A stretch of DNA of 21,611 bases from Pelargonium cotyledonis (GCA_036897625.1 JAYMTA010001132.1:1-21611); one strand, 5' to 3'. Shown: positions 1 to 10,039, counted from the stretch's first letter. The notes: generated from the sequence alone by a model not told the origin. Translations and numbers: made by a program.

Positions 1-86
1 TATCCTTTATATATGTACCTGATTGATTGATCATTGTTATTTGATTGAATAATACTAGACTGAATAATATTTACTGTATGAAACAG

Positions 87-3000
87 GCAAGGGTATCCCA
101 ATTAGGCAAGTTTTGGGCAAAAGCAAGCTGATATTGGGTTTTCTAGAAGGAATTCCAACCATGTTGAAGGGTGAAGTCGCAATGGTATTGTCTTATTGGT
201 TTCTTCAAACTATGTGATCAAATGTGGTTCCATGACACACTATCTTTATGCTGTTATATACATGAGTTTGTACCATATATTCATCAAATTATGCATGCAT
301 GCATGCGTTTGTGGGATAAAAAAGAGAGGAAAAAGATCAGGCATCAAACAGGGCGATAGGAACCTATTATTCTAAGGGCATCTAGTGAGATACTCTGATG
401 GTCTTTTGCTAACTCCAAATGACCTTTATTAGCCCTTTCTATTTTTGTTGGAATACAATGTTCACTGATGTTTAATTGTAACTTGTAAGTGTAGTTTGTG
501 TTTAATAGATTGTAAAATTTTCTGTTTCAGTTCAAGATGAAACCTACAATGCACTATGATGAGCCTGATTGTCCAGTTCCAGTTCCTGATAACTTTCCAA
601 AGGATGATGAACTTCATTTTGAGATTGAGATGTTAGATTTTGCCAAAGCGAAGGTAAAATTGCCATCTTTTCTTGATCATGAAAGTTTGATAAGCTTTCT
701 TGCTGCCCATGACTTTTCAGACATGTTGCTGTCATGAGCAAAGTTACTCCTGTTAATGTAGTTAGTTCAGTACCCATGAAAGTTTTAGGTCACCTTCTTG
801 TATCAGTACTGGATGAGTTTTACTGGTTTATTCCCATCCTCTTTCTTTCTGTCTAAAATGGTTGACCTTAATGATAGTTATTCAGTTGCATTTAACCTTC
901 AGTAATTTTGAATTTTGTATTTTATTTGTGAATATTTCAGGTCATCAGTGAAGATTTCGGAGTCATAAAGAAGGTACTGAAGTCTATGATGAATTTTCAT
1001 GGCTTGTTAATTTAACTAGGATTTTTTTTTTATTGGGAAAGTGATAATGGAAAGCCAAACTAAGACTGCAGAATTATGAGATGAAAGAACGGCGACGCCA
1101 TCCACTTTTTTTGATCAGTTAATAATCCTTTGAATCAAATGCATAACCTGTAGAGAATAAAAAATTGAGAAACTTGGGAATTGAATTACAACTATGCCGT
1201 GGAACATTCTTTATTATGACACTAGATAATAGTCTTATGCAAAATGAGAATAAGCTTGTGAAGTCTCTATGGATCATTTTACTTGTATTATGTATCTGTC
1301 CCCTGCTTTCAGATGTAAAATATGTTTCATCATTGGTCCTTAATTTATTTGAGTAGGTAGTAGATGAAGGCGAGGGTTGGGAAACACCAAGAGAACCTTA
1401 TGAAGTGAAAGCCTGGTAAATGTTCTCCCCTTAACACTCCGTATTTTGTGTTGCTATATTTTTCATATATTATTATTTTTTAAAGAGATATATGGTTGTT
1501 TCTAGGATTTCTGCAAAGACTGGTGATGGGAAAATGATTCTCTCACTTACACAAGGAGAACCATATTTCTTTACTATGGGCAAATCTGAGGTTGGTAAAA
1601 CATACACTTCCTCATTTCCCCCCATATTGTGAGTCTGTTATCAATTATTATTCCTTTAGTACTGCGTTCTGTTACTGCATTGTTAGTTGAGCTCAATGAC
1701 TTGTTATGGTTAGATTTTTTTTGGTTGGCTAGAAAATAGTATGAAATCAGATTTCAGAACTTCTATATATCTGTTTAACATTTGTCATAAATGAATTAGG
1801 TACCCAAAGGACTTGAGATGGGGATAGGAACCATGACACGAAAAGAGAAGGCAGTAATATATGTTACCAGTCAGTACTTAACCCAGTCTCGTTTGATTCC
1901 CATGGCAGAAGATATTGAAGAAATTCATTTTGAAGTGGAGCTTGTCCATTTCATTCAGGTATGCAAAGTTCAAGTTCATTCTGATGTCATACTTAAGTTA
2001 TTTTTAACTTCTATCTGCATGAAGTATTATGGAATTATCTAAATATTGAGCTTAAGGTTTATTTAATTTGAAGTTCTCCTATCGGTCAATCTTTTCCGAT
2101 AATGTTATAGCTTATTATGTTGAGGAACAACAATTGTTAGAGATGTACAATCTTGTAAGAATTTCTTTCCTATATAAGGATGATGATGTATCATAAACAA
2201 CCCAATGTATATGTTATATATCAGGTTCTTAACTTATGCCTTTTTTGTAATGGCTTCACAATGGGTTATTTTGTAACGTGCAATCCTTGGCAGGTGCGAG
2301 ATGTACTTGGGGATGGGCGCCTCATAAAGCGCAGGATTCATGATGGGGAAGGTGTGGGCTCATAATCTGACTCTGACTACTTGAATCTATATTTATAGTT
2401 GGCTGACTTGCCCAAATTATAATTGTCATTAGTAGGATACTCTAACTGAGCACAATCCACAAGTTTTAGAAACGCTGAATCAGATTGATACATACTTGGA
2501 ATGCTCCAACAAAATCATAATTCATTGTGCTTCCAGTTGCATTCTCTTTGATATAAATATATTCTAGTATCTGAAGTTCATTTTAGGATGTTCAAGTGTC
2601 GCATACTGAATTTCCCACTTTTCTCCTGTATTTATCTGAGATGGTTTCATGTTTGTAACATCATAAAAAGTATTCCTATTCATGAAATCATTCGGGATTT
2701 CACTAATTATTCTGAATAACTAGGTGAGTTCCCCATGGATTGCCCTCTTCATGATAGTCTGCTACGAGTTCACTACAAGGGCATTCTTCTCAATGAAGAA
2801 AAGAAGGTCTTCTATGATACAAGAGTTGATAACAATGGTCAGCCTCTGGAGTTTAGTTCTGGAGAAGGACTGGTGAGTTGCTCAGACTTAACAATGAGAA
2901 ATACTAATGCAAAGTTTTCATTTTTCAGATTTTGATTTGTGAGTTCTCCTAGATTAAGATAAGATCTATATGCCAGTCTACCATTCACCCACGGCCTAGT

Positions 3001-5553
3001 TTTATTTTGTTTTGTAGGTGCCTGAGGGATTCGAAATGAGTGTTCGTTTGATGCTTCCTGGAGAGATAGCTCTTGTCTCATGCCCCCCTGACTATGCATA
3101 CGACAAGTTTCCAAGGTTACTTTTCGTTCTTGTTTTCTTGTTGTCTTTCAAGTGTCACACCATCTTTAACTTTCTTCTTCTTCACCGTGTACTCACTGTT
3201 CTTATTTTTCCACGAGTAGACCAGCTGGTGTTCCTGAAGGTGCTCATATTCAATGGGAAATTGAACTTCTTGGTTTTGAGATGCCGAAGGTAAAAATGTA
3301 AACAATTGCAAAATTAGTGTTATTATGAAACCTTCCTTTGTTATGAACAGACGACCTTTCTTTTATTAAATATCTATATCTATGCACAAACTCCCTGCTA
3401 CAGTTAATTGCACTAAACCATATCCTAATGCGTGAATGAATCTTGTCACAGGATTGGACTGGCCTTAACTTTAAGAGTATTATGGATGAAGCAGAGAAAA
3501 TCAGAGTCACGGTATGAGTTTTGCAGTAATCAGTATTTTGTGAGTGTCTTAAAACAGATTCTTATTACTTCAAGCTTGTGTTACATTTGCATGCATATGC
3601 ATGTCTTCTGAGTTTATGGGGTTCTTAAAGTGATAAAACTTTCGTATCTGTACTTACGTTGAGGGTGGATCCCATTACTTTTGAAACTGTGATGTTATTG
3701 TATATATTCAGGGGAACAGGCTTTTCAAAGAAGGAAAGTTTGAACTTGCTAAAGCAAAATATGAGAAGGTATTGCAGCTATCCATTTCAAGTTGAAAAAT
3801 TAATCTACATTTCAAGTAATATAGTGTCCAGCTAGCAAACCAATTGGCCTGTTTGTTAGTGCTAGAGTATAAAGTTGTTTGCATTTAAGCTTCCAGCAAA
3901 AAATTTTTTTTCTCGGGGGTTCAGTAACAACTTTGATCTCACATCTATGCAAATGGTTTTGCTCTCATGACTTACGATAGGGAAATTTGTTTTGGTGATA
4001 TACGTTAATGTCATTGAAATTCTCTTCTTGCTAATAAAACCCTGATGGGTTTTGAAAATACAACAAACTGCCTATGTATTCTATAACTTCAGTGTCCCCT
4101 TATTACATTTTATATCTATCATGATACAATCACCTTTCTAGTAGTTGAATAATACCTTGTAACAATTGCTCCACAGGTGCTTCGGGAATTTAATCACGTC
4201 AATCCACAAGACGACGAGGAAGGGAAAGAATTTTCGAATACAAGAGTACATATTCTTCTCTCAATATATTTATATTGAGCAAAATAGCCATAATTGAGTT
4301 TTTTGTTATTTTCAAGTTCGATTGGCCAAATTACTGCCTTTTCCAACAAGAACTTATCTATTTATTTTTATCGCTTGGGATTTTTTAAGAACTTGTTACA
4401 TCTGAATGTGGCCGCTTGCTACCTAAAATTGGGAGGATGTAGAAAGTCCATCGAATCGTGCAATAAGGTATGCTTTGTGTCTCCAAAATCAAATAGTTTT
4501 TATTTCTGTTTGTGTACCTTGATATCATCTTGCCATGTCAATAGTTTAAAGTTAATTTTAGAGAACTCATGTTTAAGATGTAACTAGTTAGAAACGAGGC
4601 CCGAAGAAGACTAGGATACAAGAATAAAATGAACCCTTTCTGTTCATGTAGATGCGTCGTCTTTCAAAAAGGTCAAGGTTGTGTTATGTAGTGTATATCT
4701 TGATGTGTGGACAACTGGACATAACAAAACTATGCAGGTTATAGATGCTAACCCTGCTCATGCAAAGGCTCTGTACCGCCGTGGAATGGCCTACATGTCA
4801 GCTGGAGATTTTGAGGAAGCAAGGAGCGATTTCAAAATGGTAATTTCACTATTTCACTTCTTGTTCTATTATGCAAGTGATTAATCATTAAGGTAGAGTT
4901 TGGATTTAAAAAAAATTGGAACGAGAATGAGAATCAAGAATGGAATTGATAATGAGATTCTCATTCTAATTCTAATTTGAATGTGAAATATGAAAACCTC
5001 ATTCCCATTTCCATTCCGATTATTGATTCTCATTCATGAACAAATTTTTTTTAATCCAAACACTACCTAAGTTCTTAACTGACACCTCTAAACTTTCTTC
5101 TGGATGCCCTTAGGTGATGAAAGTAGACAAATCAGCTGAACCTGATGCAACAGCGGCGCTCCTAAAGCTAAAGCAGAAAGAACAGGTAATGTGAAACTGA
5201 AAACATCAAGTTTAAAACTTCAGCATTCAAGATGGATAGAAAATGACTAACCTCACTTTGTTTGTCTACAATTTCTTGATCAGGAAATTGAAAAGAAAGC
5301 CCGTAAGCAGTTTAAAGGCCTATTTGACAAGAAACCCGGAGAAATTTCTGAAGTAGGAACAGAAGATGCAGTAGATCTTGCTAAAGATATAACCCTGAAG
5401 CCGTTACTTACGAATTCAGATGGAAATGAGTCGGAGGAATTCCACGAAGCTGATGCTGATGCGCCTCCTAAAATGGGTTCGTTCTCTCGGATCTGGCCTT
5501 CAGGGAGAAGAATTTTTACAGCTCTTGGGCTAGATAGATGCACCATTTTATGA
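87..5553 (+). CDS. PAS1: PASTICCINO1 (FKBP-type immunophilin with TPR), 5'-partial
   Basis: Seventeen exons join in one frame into 545 complete codons: 87-184, 531-653, 941-973, 1357-1415, 1506-1590, 1800-1958, 2294-2351, 2724-2872, 3018-3115, 3220-3289, 3452-3511, 3712-3768, 4177-4245, 4390-4467, 4738-4839, 5114-5185, 5284-5553. All introns are GT-AG. Arabidopsis PAS1 is about 635 aa, so roughly 85-90 N-terminal codons lie left of the window. In visible-residue numbering: end of FKBP domain 1 (1-75), FKBP 2 (about 82-185), FKBP 3 (186-314, with VHYKG and PPDYAYD), three TPRs (about 325-455; GNRLFK, LNVAAC and KALYRR suit an Hsp90 carboxylate clamp), then a basic tail. The FKBP12 Trp59 position reads F, L, F in the three domains. 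In Arabidopsis, PAS1 acts in development and as a scaffold of ER fatty-acid elongation; that role is transferred by homology. The protein ends RCTIL, a CaaX-like box. The 33-nt exon is unusually small. Introns up to about 410 nt hold nothing else I recognise except one MITE. Confidence 0.96.
4892..5067. mobile_element. Tourist-like (PIF/Harbinger) MITE in a PAS1 intron
   Basis: A 176-bp element sits in the intron between exons 4738-4839 and 5114-5185. Its ends are inverted copies (GGTAGAGTTTGGATT on the left, GGTAGTGTTTGGATT reading inward from the right), and the similarity continues inward for about 55 bp through an A-run and a GAATGAGAATCAA block. The element is therefore mostly foldback. 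It is flanked by TAA at 4889-4891 and 5068-5070, the 3-bp target duplication typical of PIF/Harbinger. No coding capacity. The right end lies 46 bp before the next exon, so it occupies most of that intron. Confidence 0.88.
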
Positions 5554-5840
5554 TTTCCACTTAAGGTTGACATAATAATCTTCAAACAACAAGAGATATA
5601 GACACCGAGAAACAATGTCAACTATAGCAATACGTAGTTTAGCTACATAGAAATTGGAAAAGATCAGAAAGGAAAAAGGTTCTCATAGAGATGATTATAA
5701 TATTATTTTCCTCTATATTAGCTGTTGAAGAAAAGAAACTTCTGTTTTATATCTCACTGATTTTGTACACTTTTGAGCATTTTTCATGGACAACCAAATG
5801 GGTGAAGGAATCAATAAACCAATGATCTTTGCGTATGAAC
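5554..5840 (+). other. PAS1 3' UTR (approximate end)
   Basis: AT-rich non-coding sequence follows the PAS1 stop. An AATAAA poly(A)-type signal is seen at 5813-5818, so the transcript probably ends a little after it. The exact cleavage site cannot be read from sequence. Confidence 0.5.
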
Positions 5841-6537
5841 TATGAAAGTTGTTAAGAATTGTTATTGTATTATAGTGTAAAGCTTTTACTTTTTGTATGA
5901 GAACAAAAGTGTCCAACGCTTATTGCCAAAAAGAGCTTTGTACGTCATCATATGCTAAAAAATAGGGCAAAGTTTGATCGGCTAGTCCTCGTCTAAGGTG
6001 AATCTGGCATTGCAATTTGAGATCGAATTTTCGGGTTAGATAGGAACTGTAGGGAAATGCGTGAGGACCGTGTTGGCTAATCTACACATAATCCTTATGT
6101 TGCACACCATGAATTCATCCCGACATGGTATGTTCAATTATCGTGTTGAACATAAACACAAAAAAATGACTAAGATTAACACGTCCTACAGGGTAGAAAC
6201 AAAGTATATTCAAACACGTTATTAAAATTAATTTACCGTTACACTTTGTAGTGTGTGCCATGCATGTTGTGTTTAACAACATGAATAATTAATAATGCTC
6301 TTGTCGCGGCGAATGATCAACTCTTCTTCTGCCTATATTCAACTACGTTAGGAAAATCTTGACCGAAAATCCGAATTTATGAGATAGATTCATAACTCCT
6401 GTATGGCTTTAGCATAACATGAAAATTTCAATAGATTCTAATGTTAATTTTGGGCCAATTTGTAGTAGAGCATGCATTAATGAAACTATAATCCCAATAC
6501 AACATAATCAAACACAAATAAATAAATAAATAAACAC
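5841..6537. other. Intergenic, PAS1-COPT convergent gap
   Basis: Gap between the 3' ends of two convergent genes. It must hold the 3' UTR of the minus-strand COPT gene near 6480-6537, including an AAAT microsatellite at about 6518-6533. The rest is AT-rich with scattered GTGTTGAACA/ACACG-type words that resemble decayed repeat DNA, but I found no ends or target duplications. No gene seen. Confidence 0.5.
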
Positions 6538-6987
6538 TCAAACTTTAATACTAGTGATGCAACCGGAGGGAATCCCCTGAGCTCCGTCGTCAGCGGCGGC
6601 CGGAGAGCGGCACTTAATGATAAAGAACCCAAAAGCATGACCAACAACCGCCACTACCAAAATCCCAATATTGAAGGACATGACGGCAAGCATAATCAGG
6701 TATGCGAGAGCCATGCGAAGACCATAGACGGTGGCCTGAGTAAACGCCACTGTGACCTTTCCGACGCTAGGCCGGAAAGTCTGCAAGATGGAGAGAAGCT
6801 CAATAGCCATAGCCAGGAAGAAAACAAAGAACAGAGCAAGTATGTACATGCCGAGTTTCTGCTCCGGCCACCCGGGGAACAAGATGACGGCGTCTTTGCC
6901 CCAGTACAGACTCATGTGCATCATCGACATGCCGTACGGCGAGTCCTTGCCGCCTCCGCCGGACATGGATCCCGGTGGCATGTTCAT
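6538..6987 (-). CDS. COPT: COPT/CTR-family copper transporter, copy 1
   Basis: Intronless 149-aa protein, usual length for plant COPTs. CTR proteins trimerise in the plasma or endomembrane and pass Cu(I). Seen here: a Met-rich N terminus (MNMPPGSMS, then MSMMHMSLYWG at 20-30), the LFPGWP block (36-41), TM1 at about 47-67 with MY and a conserved Glu63, a charged loop (70-85), TM2 with the Met99-x3-Met103 copper-relay pair in MLAVMSFN, and TM3 with Gly116-x3-Gly120 packing. The C terminus has one Cys (SGCITSIKV) instead of the CxC seen in some homologues. The ATG at 6987 is chosen because upstream in-frame sequence has no ATG; Met3 is an alternative. It lies 2 kb downstream of copy 2, same strand, and converges with PAS1. 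The isoform (COPT1/2/6 versus others) cannot be settled by eye. Confidence 0.94.
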   Translation of the reverse strand: MNMPPGSMSGGGGKDSPYGMSMMHMSLYWGKDAVILFPGWPEQKLGMYILALFFVFFLAMAIELLSILQTFRPSVGKVTVAFTQATVYGLRMALAYLIMLAVMSFNIGILVVAVVGHAFGFFIIKCRSPAAADDGAQGIPSGCITSIKV

Positions 6988-6998
6988 TTTGTGGGAGT

Positions 6999-7135
6999 GT
7001 GTGGAGAGAGAAACAGAGTAATGAAAACAGAGCAAAACAGAGGATATGGAGATTTTTGTGTGGGTGCGTGTAAAGAGAGAAACAGAGTAATTAAAGCAGA
7101 GCAAAACAGAGGATATGGAAATTTCTTGTTGGGTG
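6999..7135 (-). repeat. 68-bp tandem duplication in COPT copy 1 leader/promoter
   Basis: Two direct copies, 6999-7066 and 7068-7135, with a 69-bp period and about 7 differences (roughly 90% identity). Shared words include AGAGAAACAGAGTAAT and CAGAGCAAAACAGAGGATAT. The pair starts 12 bp upstream of the COPT start codon and runs back almost to the TATA-like site, so it fills the 5' leader and core promoter. Divergence of the copies indicates an established duplication, not a sequencing artefact. Confidence 0.93.
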
Positions 7136-7137
7136 AA

Positions 7138-7145
7138 TATAAATA
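7138..7145 (-). promoter_or_regulatory. TATA-like box of COPT copy 1
   Basis: The minus strand reads TATTTATA about 150 bp before the ATG at 6987, which would put transcription start near 7105-7115, inside the distal repeat unit. It is the best TATA-like word in the right place, but not a perfect consensus. Confidence 0.4.
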
Positions 7146-7324
7146 GTTGGAGGTGAAACCAAGGAGAGAGATGAGTTTTTGATAGCTAACTTTGATTCCT
7201 CCATTGTTTTTTTTCTTGGTTTCTTGTTTGTTTGTGTGCTGTAATTACTGATATTACAAGGTTTCTTGGAGAATTAAATCTGGGGATATTTTGTTAGGTT
7301 TAAAAAGGGCTTTGACAAGTAAAA

Positions 7325-7422
7325 TGATTTATTTCATAGGCTAAAATTTTCTTAGGGTTGGTCATGAGGTTTGAACTCGTGTGGACGAAAGAGTCAGCAA
7401 ACAACCTTGACAACTAAATCAA
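7325..7422 (-). mobile_element. tRNA-derived SINE head (possible)
   Basis: On the minus strand, GATTTAGTTGTCAAGG (7420-7405) resembles a tRNA-type A box, and CACGAGTTCAAACCTC lies near 7382-7367 at about the tRNA A-to-B-box distance. The acceptor ends do not pair, so this is not a functional tRNA. I read it as the 5' part of a SINE. No target duplication or A-tail found, and the downstream boundary is a guess. Confidence 0.35.
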
Positions 7423-7505
7423 TTTTTAAAAGTCACATCACATTATCATTTATTCACGAATCTTTTGTTTTGGGAAAGACGGCGAATATAAGATATTGCA
7501 ATAAA

Positions 7506-7730
7506 TAACGACGGATTCAGAGTTTTTGTTTTGTGGGACAAATAGAATGAATGGAAATTTATCGAATATTCAATGCAAAATTCATAAATATTGTAGAGAA
7601 AAAGTTAAATTTTTATCTAATAATATACACAAATTCAGAAAAATTAGAAGAATAATATGAAGTATTTTAAGAAATAAAAAAAACTGTGGGGGCTACTGCC
7701 CCCAAAACCTCCTTACTGAATCCGTCCCTA
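7506..7730. mobile_element. Non-autonomous hAT element (225 bp)
   Basis: Terminal inverted repeats TAACGACGGATTCAG (left) and TAGGGACGGATTCAG (right, reading inward) match at 13 of 15 positions. Both sides carry the 8-bp direct repeat GCAATAAA (7498-7505 and 7731-7738), the length hAT transposases make. The interior is AT-rich with no ORF and ends in a GGGGGC...GCCCCC stretch. It lies about 360 bp upstream of the putative TATA of COPT copy 1, so it could affect that promoter. The intact duplication suggests a fairly recent insertion. Confidence 0.9.
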
Positions 7731-7738
7731 GCAATAAA

Positions 7739-9008
7739 TTGATTGCTCTTAACCGATAACAATTTAAATGAAATTTCTTATTCTCAATTGAATCCATATA
7801 GTTACTCTATACAAATTTATTGGTATGAATATTTGTTGCTTAACAACGTGTCGCACTCTAATCAATAATTTCTTTTTTTTAAGATTTCTTCTAAATCGTA
7901 CTTAGGTTTTAATTCATGAATTAGATTCTATCACAAAGTTACTTCAAACTCATGCCAGTTTCAATCCAAATCTGAAGAGGAAGAAGAGGAAAATTAATAT
8001 TGATTGGGCCTAAAAGTACCCATCTTTGAATCGATTCAAACAATATTTATCTTGTGCAATGTGGTCCATAATTAGCTAGAAAAATCCGCATGTTCTACAC
8101 TAAAATTTAAAATCTAGTTCGCTCTACGGGCCATAATCCGAAACCAAACAAACCTAAACCCCTTCCGAGTTCCGAACTAGTTTTCATCAACCCGAATTGC
8201 CACGGCTCCAAAAACTATTGCAAAACGAATATATAAAGACACCAAAAAATAGCATATGTATGTGACAATTGACATGTCAGAGACCAAAAGTTATAAGGAA
8301 ACGTTTGGTTGATGAACTCAAAAGGAACAGAAATCAGTTCCATTCCAGCAGCAAATGTTGTTGTTCGATGGAGACCTATAAATCAGAAACACAGATTCGC
8401 TACGCAATGCAACTGTAGTCGTCACTTATTGGGCTGGACTTTGATTAGCCATCATGTTACTGTGGGCCGGGCTTTAGGCCCACCGACTCGCCAATCGCTG
8501 ACTCGGCTTTAACCCACTTAGGTGAGTTAAAAGTCGTCGGAGTTTCTGGTTCTCTTAAATTTTTATCTCTTCATATGTGTCATTTTTCGCGACGGTATAA
8601 AGAAAATGTCAATCACCGACTATCATCTCATTTTTCCTTATAATTAGAAACACGACTAATTCATTATAAGACAGATGCACATGAAATAACTCATTTTATT
8701 TGAATTATTTGCTTCTCAATCAACTTGTACTTTCAAGAAACAAGATCATGAATTTAAACGACATTAATAGTTTCAGCTTAATAACTACAAGAGAAAAATA
8801 ACAAATTTGAACTTTTATAATGGAAAAAACTATGGGAATCTTGCTTAATATGTAGAAAAAAAAAACATTTTAAATCTAAAATTAGCCCAAATAGTGTACC
8901 AACCAATTAACAAAACTAAGTGAAAAAAAAAAAAAAAATTCCAAATGTACCTACACAAACTTATTACTACCATCAAGACACGTCATCACTCCCTCCCGTC
9001 CGTACACG
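7739..9008. other. Intergenic between the COPT genes
   Basis: About 1.27 kb with no supported gene. The stretch next to 9009 should be the 3' UTR of COPT copy 2 (minus strand). Around 8451-8520 there is a GC-richer patch with GTGGGCC...GGCCCAC and an 8-bp imperfect inverted repeat CTTTAAC/GTTAAAAG. It looks like promoter or old repeat DNA with nothing attached. Poly(A) runs occur near 8860 and 8922-8938. Confidence 0.45.
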
Positions 9009-9452
9009 TCAGCACCTCATCGGAGGCAGCTCCGCCGGAGCCGACTTCTTCCCAAACGCCCGGCTCCCGAAGAAAAAGAACCCAACACCCATACCTCCGA
9101 TCGCCGCCAGGAACACGCCGCCGTTAAACGACATCACCGCCAGCATCAGCATGTAGCTCAGCCCACTACGCACCGTGTACAGAACCATCTGGCCCAGCCC
9201 CGCCGCCACGTCCTTCCCTCCCTTCGCCGCCGCACGGCTGTGCGACAGCCACTCCACCACCACCGCCAGAACGAAAACAAACACCAGCGACAATCCGTAC
9301 ATTTTAAGGTCCGATCCCGGCCAGCCGTCGAAGAGCACCTCCGCTCGTGTGCCCCAGTAAAACGTCATGTGCATCATCATGTGTCGCCGGCGGTGCATGA
9401 CGGCTGTGCCGTTGACGCCGGCGCCACCCATAGTCATCATCTTGTCAGCCAA
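9009..9452 (-). CDS. COPT: COPT/CTR-family copper transporter, copy 2
   Basis: Intronless 147-aa protein of the same family as copy 1. N-terminal Met/His-rich region (Met 1, 5, 6, 8, 19, 25-27, 29 and HRRRH), then MMHMTFYWG (26-34), LFDGWP (40-45), TM1 at about 51-69 with FVFVLAVVVEWL and conserved Glu67, TM2 with Met103-x3-Met107 in MLMLAVMSFN, TM3 with Gly120-x3-Gly124, and a short tail ending PPMRC. These are the Met ligands and packing motifs expected for Cu(I) uptake. The LFxGWPG and AVVVEWLSHS pattern looks closest to the COPT1/2/6 plasma-membrane group, by eye only. The coding region is markedly GC-rich (many C/G third positions) compared with its AT-rich surroundings and less so with copy 1. 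Start taken as the first ATG; Met5/6/8 are possible because the predicted leader is very short. Confidence 0.95.
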   Translation of the reverse strand: MADKMMTMGGAGVNGTAVMHRRRHMMMHMTFYWGTRAEVLFDGWPGSDLKMYGLSLVFVFVLAVVVEWLSHSRAAAKGGKDVAAGLGQMVLYTVRSGLSYMLMLAVMSFNGGVFLAAIGGMGVGFFFFGSRAFGKKSAPAELPPMRC

Positions 9453-9483
9453 TTTTTTGTAGTGTGAGCTTAGTTTTTGTTGG

Positions 9484-9492
9484 TATTATATA
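9484..9492 (-). promoter_or_regulatory. TATA box of COPT copy 2
   Basis: The minus strand reads TATATAATA, starting 40 bp before the ATG at 9452. Plant TATA boxes lie 25-35 bp before transcription start, so this would leave a leader of only about 5-15 nt. Confidence 0.5.
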
Positions 9493-9728
9493 TGAAAAAA
9501 AAAATGTGGATAAATGGTAGGAATCTATATTTCTCGGATGTTTAGCGGAATTTTTTGCTTATTTTTTTGAGTTGGTTATTTTTTGAAATATCGGTTCTTG
9601 TAATCTTATGTGTATATTTATATTATTTTTTGTGGACTTTGTGAAAATTTAGTCAAATTAAAACAAAATTTTGGGTTTGACTTTATATTCTATCACTTTA
9701 TTATCTCATCACGGCTAGAAGATCTAGC

Positions 9729-10039
9729 CATTTTTTTTTTTTGAGGAATAACAATCCAATGATTATTATTCATAATTCAAGTTAGTTACAATCTAAACTG
9801 AAACTAAAAGGACCAGTTTACAAGCATAGCAACCCGGCATCCACCAAGTCCTATATACTAACCCAGTCCACTAAAGGGACTACAACAAACCAAACAACTC
9901 ATCCTACCCGAGTACAACAAATCAGAACACTGACATCAAACGCCTTAAAACGAGGCCCAAGAGCCGCCACCCCAAAAACTGCTACTGTAAAGAACCAAAA
10001 AACCCTACACGCAAGCTGCGGGAATGACCACGATTTTTT
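9729..10039 (-). mobile_element. 5'-truncated LINE-type retroposon 3' end
   Basis: About 311 bp flanked by the direct repeat TAGAAGATCTAGC (9716-9728 and 10040-10052). The plus strand begins with a T12 run at 9731-9742, i.e. the minus strand ends in a poly(A) tail after GGATTGTTATTCCTC. A long variable-length target duplication plus an A-tail is the signature of target-primed reverse transcription. The 5' end shows no tRNA A or B box, so a 5'-truncated L1-type 3' UTR is favoured over a SINE; a processed transcript copy is also possible. No ORF. The intact duplication suggests a young insertion. Confidence 0.75.

Noticed and set aside
6637-7146. Long plus-strand open frames opposite COPT copy 1
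   Set aside because: Antisense shadows of a conserved copper transporter; no family-like sequence. The same holds for plus-strand frames at 8920-9467 opposite copy 2.
7890-8025. GTAC (SPL7 copper-response core) upstream of COPT copy 1
   Set aside because: Two GTAC words are seen, but a 4-bp palindrome is expected about this often by chance; not evidence of copper control.
8294-8330. TAA-GGAAACGTTTGGTT, resembling a Tourist MITE end
   Set aside because: No inverted partner end or second TAA duplication found.
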